NCBI GenBank assembly: GCA_018817205.1
Contig: JAHIUE010000052.1
Location: 1 to 7,110, forward strand
DNA from: Patescibacteria group bacterium
GTDB lineage: Bacteria > Patescibacteriota > Microgenomatia > Daviesbacterales > UBA10151
Direction: 5' to 3'
Length of the DNA: 7,110 nt
Both the position numbers and the translations under genes were made by a program. The notes below the pieces were generated by a model. That model saw only the letters and a list, made by a program, of their open reading frames with translations. It searched no databases and was not told the origin of the DNA. Positions 6,093 to 7,110 of the stretch are shown piece after piece (within the stretch, counting starts at the first letter, position 1; the number at the start of each line of letters is the position of its first letter).

Positions 6093-6470
6093 ATGAAAAA
6101 ATCTGCCCGCGGCTTCACCTTAGTTGAACTTCTGGTTGTGATTTCTATTATTGCTGTTTTATCGGTTATTGGGATAACGATATTTACTGGAGTTCAGAAA
6201 AATGCCAGGGATGCAAAAAGAAGAGCCGACATAAATTCTATCAGTAGTGCTTTGGAGGCTCATTATAACTCTAATATAAATCAATACTGTACAGCGAATG
6301 CTGCAACATATTGTAACCCTCAAGATGCTTGGTTTGCTGGTGGTAAAATACCAACAGATCCACAAACTAACGTAAATTATAGTGGTCTTCCAGGAAACGG
6401 GGTCACCACTTATAGTATTTGCGCCACTTTGGAAGCTGGCGGAACATACTGCAAAGCCAATCAACAATAA
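6093..6470 (+). CDS. Type IV pilin-like protein (pilin 2)
   Basis: A 125-residue prepilin. The leader MKKSARG ends at Gly7; the mature protein starts FTLVELLVVISIIAVL with Glu5 present. The charged segment NARDAKRRADINSISSALEAHY (37-58) is the stalk common to GspG-like pilins of small Patescibacteria genomes. The short head carries four cysteines (66, 74, 110, 120) and a KIPTDPQ...YSICATLE block (85-114) that parallels MPTDP...YELCAKLE in pilin 3, so the two are paralogues. Its first codons share an exact 33-bp stretch with pilin 4. It lies 43 bases after pilD behind a promoter-like sequence; no strong ribosome binding site is seen. It may be a second structural subunit or a minor pilin; the sequence does not decide. 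Confidence 0.87.
   Translation: MKKSARGFTLVELLVVISIIAVLSVIGITIFTGVQKNARDAKRRADINSISSALEAHYNSNINQYCTANAATYCNPQDAWFAGGKIPTDPQTNVNYSGLPGNGVTTYSICATLEAGGTYCKANQQ
6102..6134 (+). repeat. 33-bp exact direct repeat, copy 1 (pilin 2 leader)
   Basis: This stretch, starting TCTGCCCGCGG and ending GAACTTCTG, is identical at every base to 6948-6980. It encodes SARGFTLVELL, covering the PilD cleavage site and the start of the mature helix. The identity includes all third codon positions, while flanking bases differ at once on both sides. Confidence 0.9.
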
Positions 6471-6483
6471 GCTTAAATTTCTA

Positions 6484-6897
6484 ATGCCCAAATATCATGG
6501 TTTTACTCTAATTGAACTTCTTATAACAATTAGCATTATTGCTACACTTTCGGCAATTGGTTTTGTTTCTTATTCTATAGTAATGAAACAAGGACGGGAT
6601 GCAAAAAGGCAATCGGATCTTCGCTCAATCCAGTCTGCCCTGGAGCAATATTATGCAGACCAATTTTCTTATCCGGTTGCTCCCCTGCCTGCTTCGGGCA
6701 ATCCGCTCGAAAGCCTTGATAACAGTAAAACTTATTTGAATCAGATGCCTACTGATCCTAATCCGTCCAACAGTTACTGTTATGCCCAAGCAGGAAACTC
6801 GTACGAGCTTTGCGCTAAATTGGAAGTAGTGCCAAGCCCGCCGCAAAGCTGCAGCAACCCCTGCAACGGTTATAATTTTAAACTCACTCCGCCCTAA
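6484..6897 (+). CDS. Type IV pilin-like protein (pilin 3), GspG-like
   Basis: A 137-residue prepilin with a 6-residue leader MPKYHG, cleavage before Phe7, and mature start FTLIELLITISIIATL with Glu5. The stalk MKQGRDAKRQSDLRSIQSAL (34-53) and following EQYYADQFSYP are typical of GspG-like pseudopilins. The head includes LNQMPTDPNPS (85-95) and YELCAKLE (107-114), matching the equivalent blocks of pilin 2, and four cysteines (99, 110, 123, 127), the last pair in a Pro-rich tail. I chose the ATG at 6484 because it places the leader at the N terminus; the frame is open back to an ATG at 6382, but that start would bury the leader 34 residues in and overlap pilin 2 by 89 bases. It begins 13 bases after pilin 2, without a ribosome binding site. 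Role, minor or alternative pilin, is unresolved. Confidence 0.87.
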   Translation: MPKYHGFTLIELLITISIIATLSAIGFVSYSIVMKQGRDAKRQSDLRSIQSALEQYYADQFSYPVAPLPASGNPLESLDNSKTYLNQMPTDPNPSNSYCYAQAGNSYELCAKLEVVPSPPQSCSNPCNGYNFKLTPP

Positions 6898-6899
6898 CC

Positions 6900-6934
6900 A
6901 ATTGACAATTGAGAGTGAAAAATCGACAATGAAA
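6900..6934. repeat. Degenerate heptamer tandem repeat between pilins 3 and 4
   Basis: Five contiguous 7-base units: AATTGAC (6900-6906), AATTGAG (6907-6913), then AGTGAAA, AATCGAC and AATGAAA up to 6934. The first two differ by one base; the others share the AnTnGA pattern. It starts 3 bases after the pilin 3 stop and ends 4 bases before the pilin 4 ATG, so it fills nearly the whole gap. The unit type matches the reverse complement of the pilD element. Confidence 0.7.
6902..6930 (+). promoter_or_regulatory. Possible promoter for pilin 4 formed by the repeat
   Basis: TTGACA at 6902-6907 is followed after 17 bases by GACAAT (6925-6930), four of six matches to TATAAT. The pilin 4 ATG lies 8 bases beyond. 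The whole promoter-like arrangement is built from heptamer repeat units, so it may be accidental; the weak -10 lowers confidence. Confidence 0.35.
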
Positions 6935-6938
6935 GAAG

Positions 6939-7110
6939 ATGAAATTTTCTGCCCGCGGCTTCACCTTAGTTGAACTTCTGATAGTTATAGTCATTATGGG
7001 AATAATTGGTACTTTCGCCATGATGAATTACCGAAGCTTCGGGGAAGATCAGAATTTAAAGAATGCCGGTTTAGACATTCAAAGTATGCTTCGCCAGGCA
7101 CAAAGTAGTG
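6939..7110 (+). CDS. Type IV pilin-like protein (pilin 4), GspH/FimT-like, cut by the window edge
   Basis: Only the first 57 codons are present. The leader MKFSARG ends at Gly7, cleavage is expected before Phe8, and the mature start is FTLVELLIVIVIMGIIGTF with Glu5 conserved. The downstream segment NAGLDIQSMLRQAQSS (42-57) resembles the LxxxLxxAR helix of GspH/FimT minor pseudopilins rather than the DAKR stalk of pilins 2 and 3, so it probably belongs to a different, tip or initiation class. The first codons carry copy 2 of the 33-bp repeat. The ATG at 6939 is chosen because it yields the leader; the ATG at 6929 is out of frame. A weak AAAGAAG purine run lies close upstream. Confidence 0.82.
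   Translation, partial: MKFSARGFTLVELLIVIVIMGIIGTFAMMNYRSFGEDQNLKNAGLDIQSMLRQAQSS
6948..6980 (+). repeat. 33-bp exact direct repeat, copy 2 (pilin 4 leader)
   Basis: Identical to 6102-6134 over all 33 bases and encoding the same SARGFTLVELL. The sequences on either side of the two copies differ, and the remaining visible protein is of another pilin type. Confidence 0.9.

Noticed and set aside
6382..6483. Upstream ATG extension of pilin 3
   Set aside because: It would overlap pilin 2 by 89 bases and place the prepilin leader 34 residues inside the protein; the ATG at 6484 gives a proper leader.
6686..6700. Small TGCC/GGCA hairpin in pilin 3 as a fourth repeat element
   Set aside because: The stem is only 4-5 pairs and no 7-base repeats flank it, so chance is enough to explain it.

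Overview
The window reads as a chromosomal piece from a Patescibacteria (CPR) bacterium, most like the Microgenomates side of that group. The reasons are indirect: a moderately AT-rich genome, very tight gene packing, a compact pilB-pilT-pilC-pilin-pilD-pilin order without secretin or alignment genes between them, the style of the short pilins (prepilin leader, then a DAKR-type stalk and a small Cys-containing head), and a shortened DNA polymerase III delta' gene next door. The pilD frame ends in TGA and no conserved gene carries an internal TGA, so the standard bacterial code (11) fits. The lineage is an inference; no marker gene is present.

Layout. Positions 1-557 (minus strand, running off the left edge) hold most of a holB-like clamp-loader delta' gene. 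A 25-bp gap (558-582) separates its start codon from the divergent pilB start codon and carries two overlapping promoter-like -10 boxes, each 6 nt from its ATG, so both genes look leaderless. From 583 to the right edge everything is on the plus strand: pilB (extension ATPase), pilT (retraction ATPase), pilC (platform protein), a first type IV pilin with a TTG start and strong ribosome binding site, pilD (prepilin peptidase/methylase), then three more pilin genes, the last (GspH/FimT-like) cut by the right edge. Gaps are 6, 0, 35, -1, 43, 13 and 41 bases. There is no gene-free stretch above 60 bases, and no rRNA, tRNA, CRISPR or insertion sequence was seen.

How it works together. PilB powers assembly of pilins on the PilC platform, PilT powers disassembly, and PilD cuts the short leader (Gly|Phe) from all four pilins and should methylate the new N terminus. 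Together they make a nearly complete inner set for a monoderm-type type IV pilus used for attachment, twitching or DNA uptake. Possible internal promoters stand before pilin 1, pilin 2 and pilin 4, which would let subunits be made in excess over the motor proteins.

The most unusual content is a family of degenerate 7-bp tandem repeats. It occurs inside the holB frame (with a GC-rich hairpin), inside the pilD frame (with a hairpin, apparently adding about 20 residues between membrane segments), and between pilins 3 and 4, where it supplies a -35-like box. Pilins 2 and 4 also share an exact 33-bp leader sequence. I found no wholly new biological system; the core is a recognisable type IV pilus operon.
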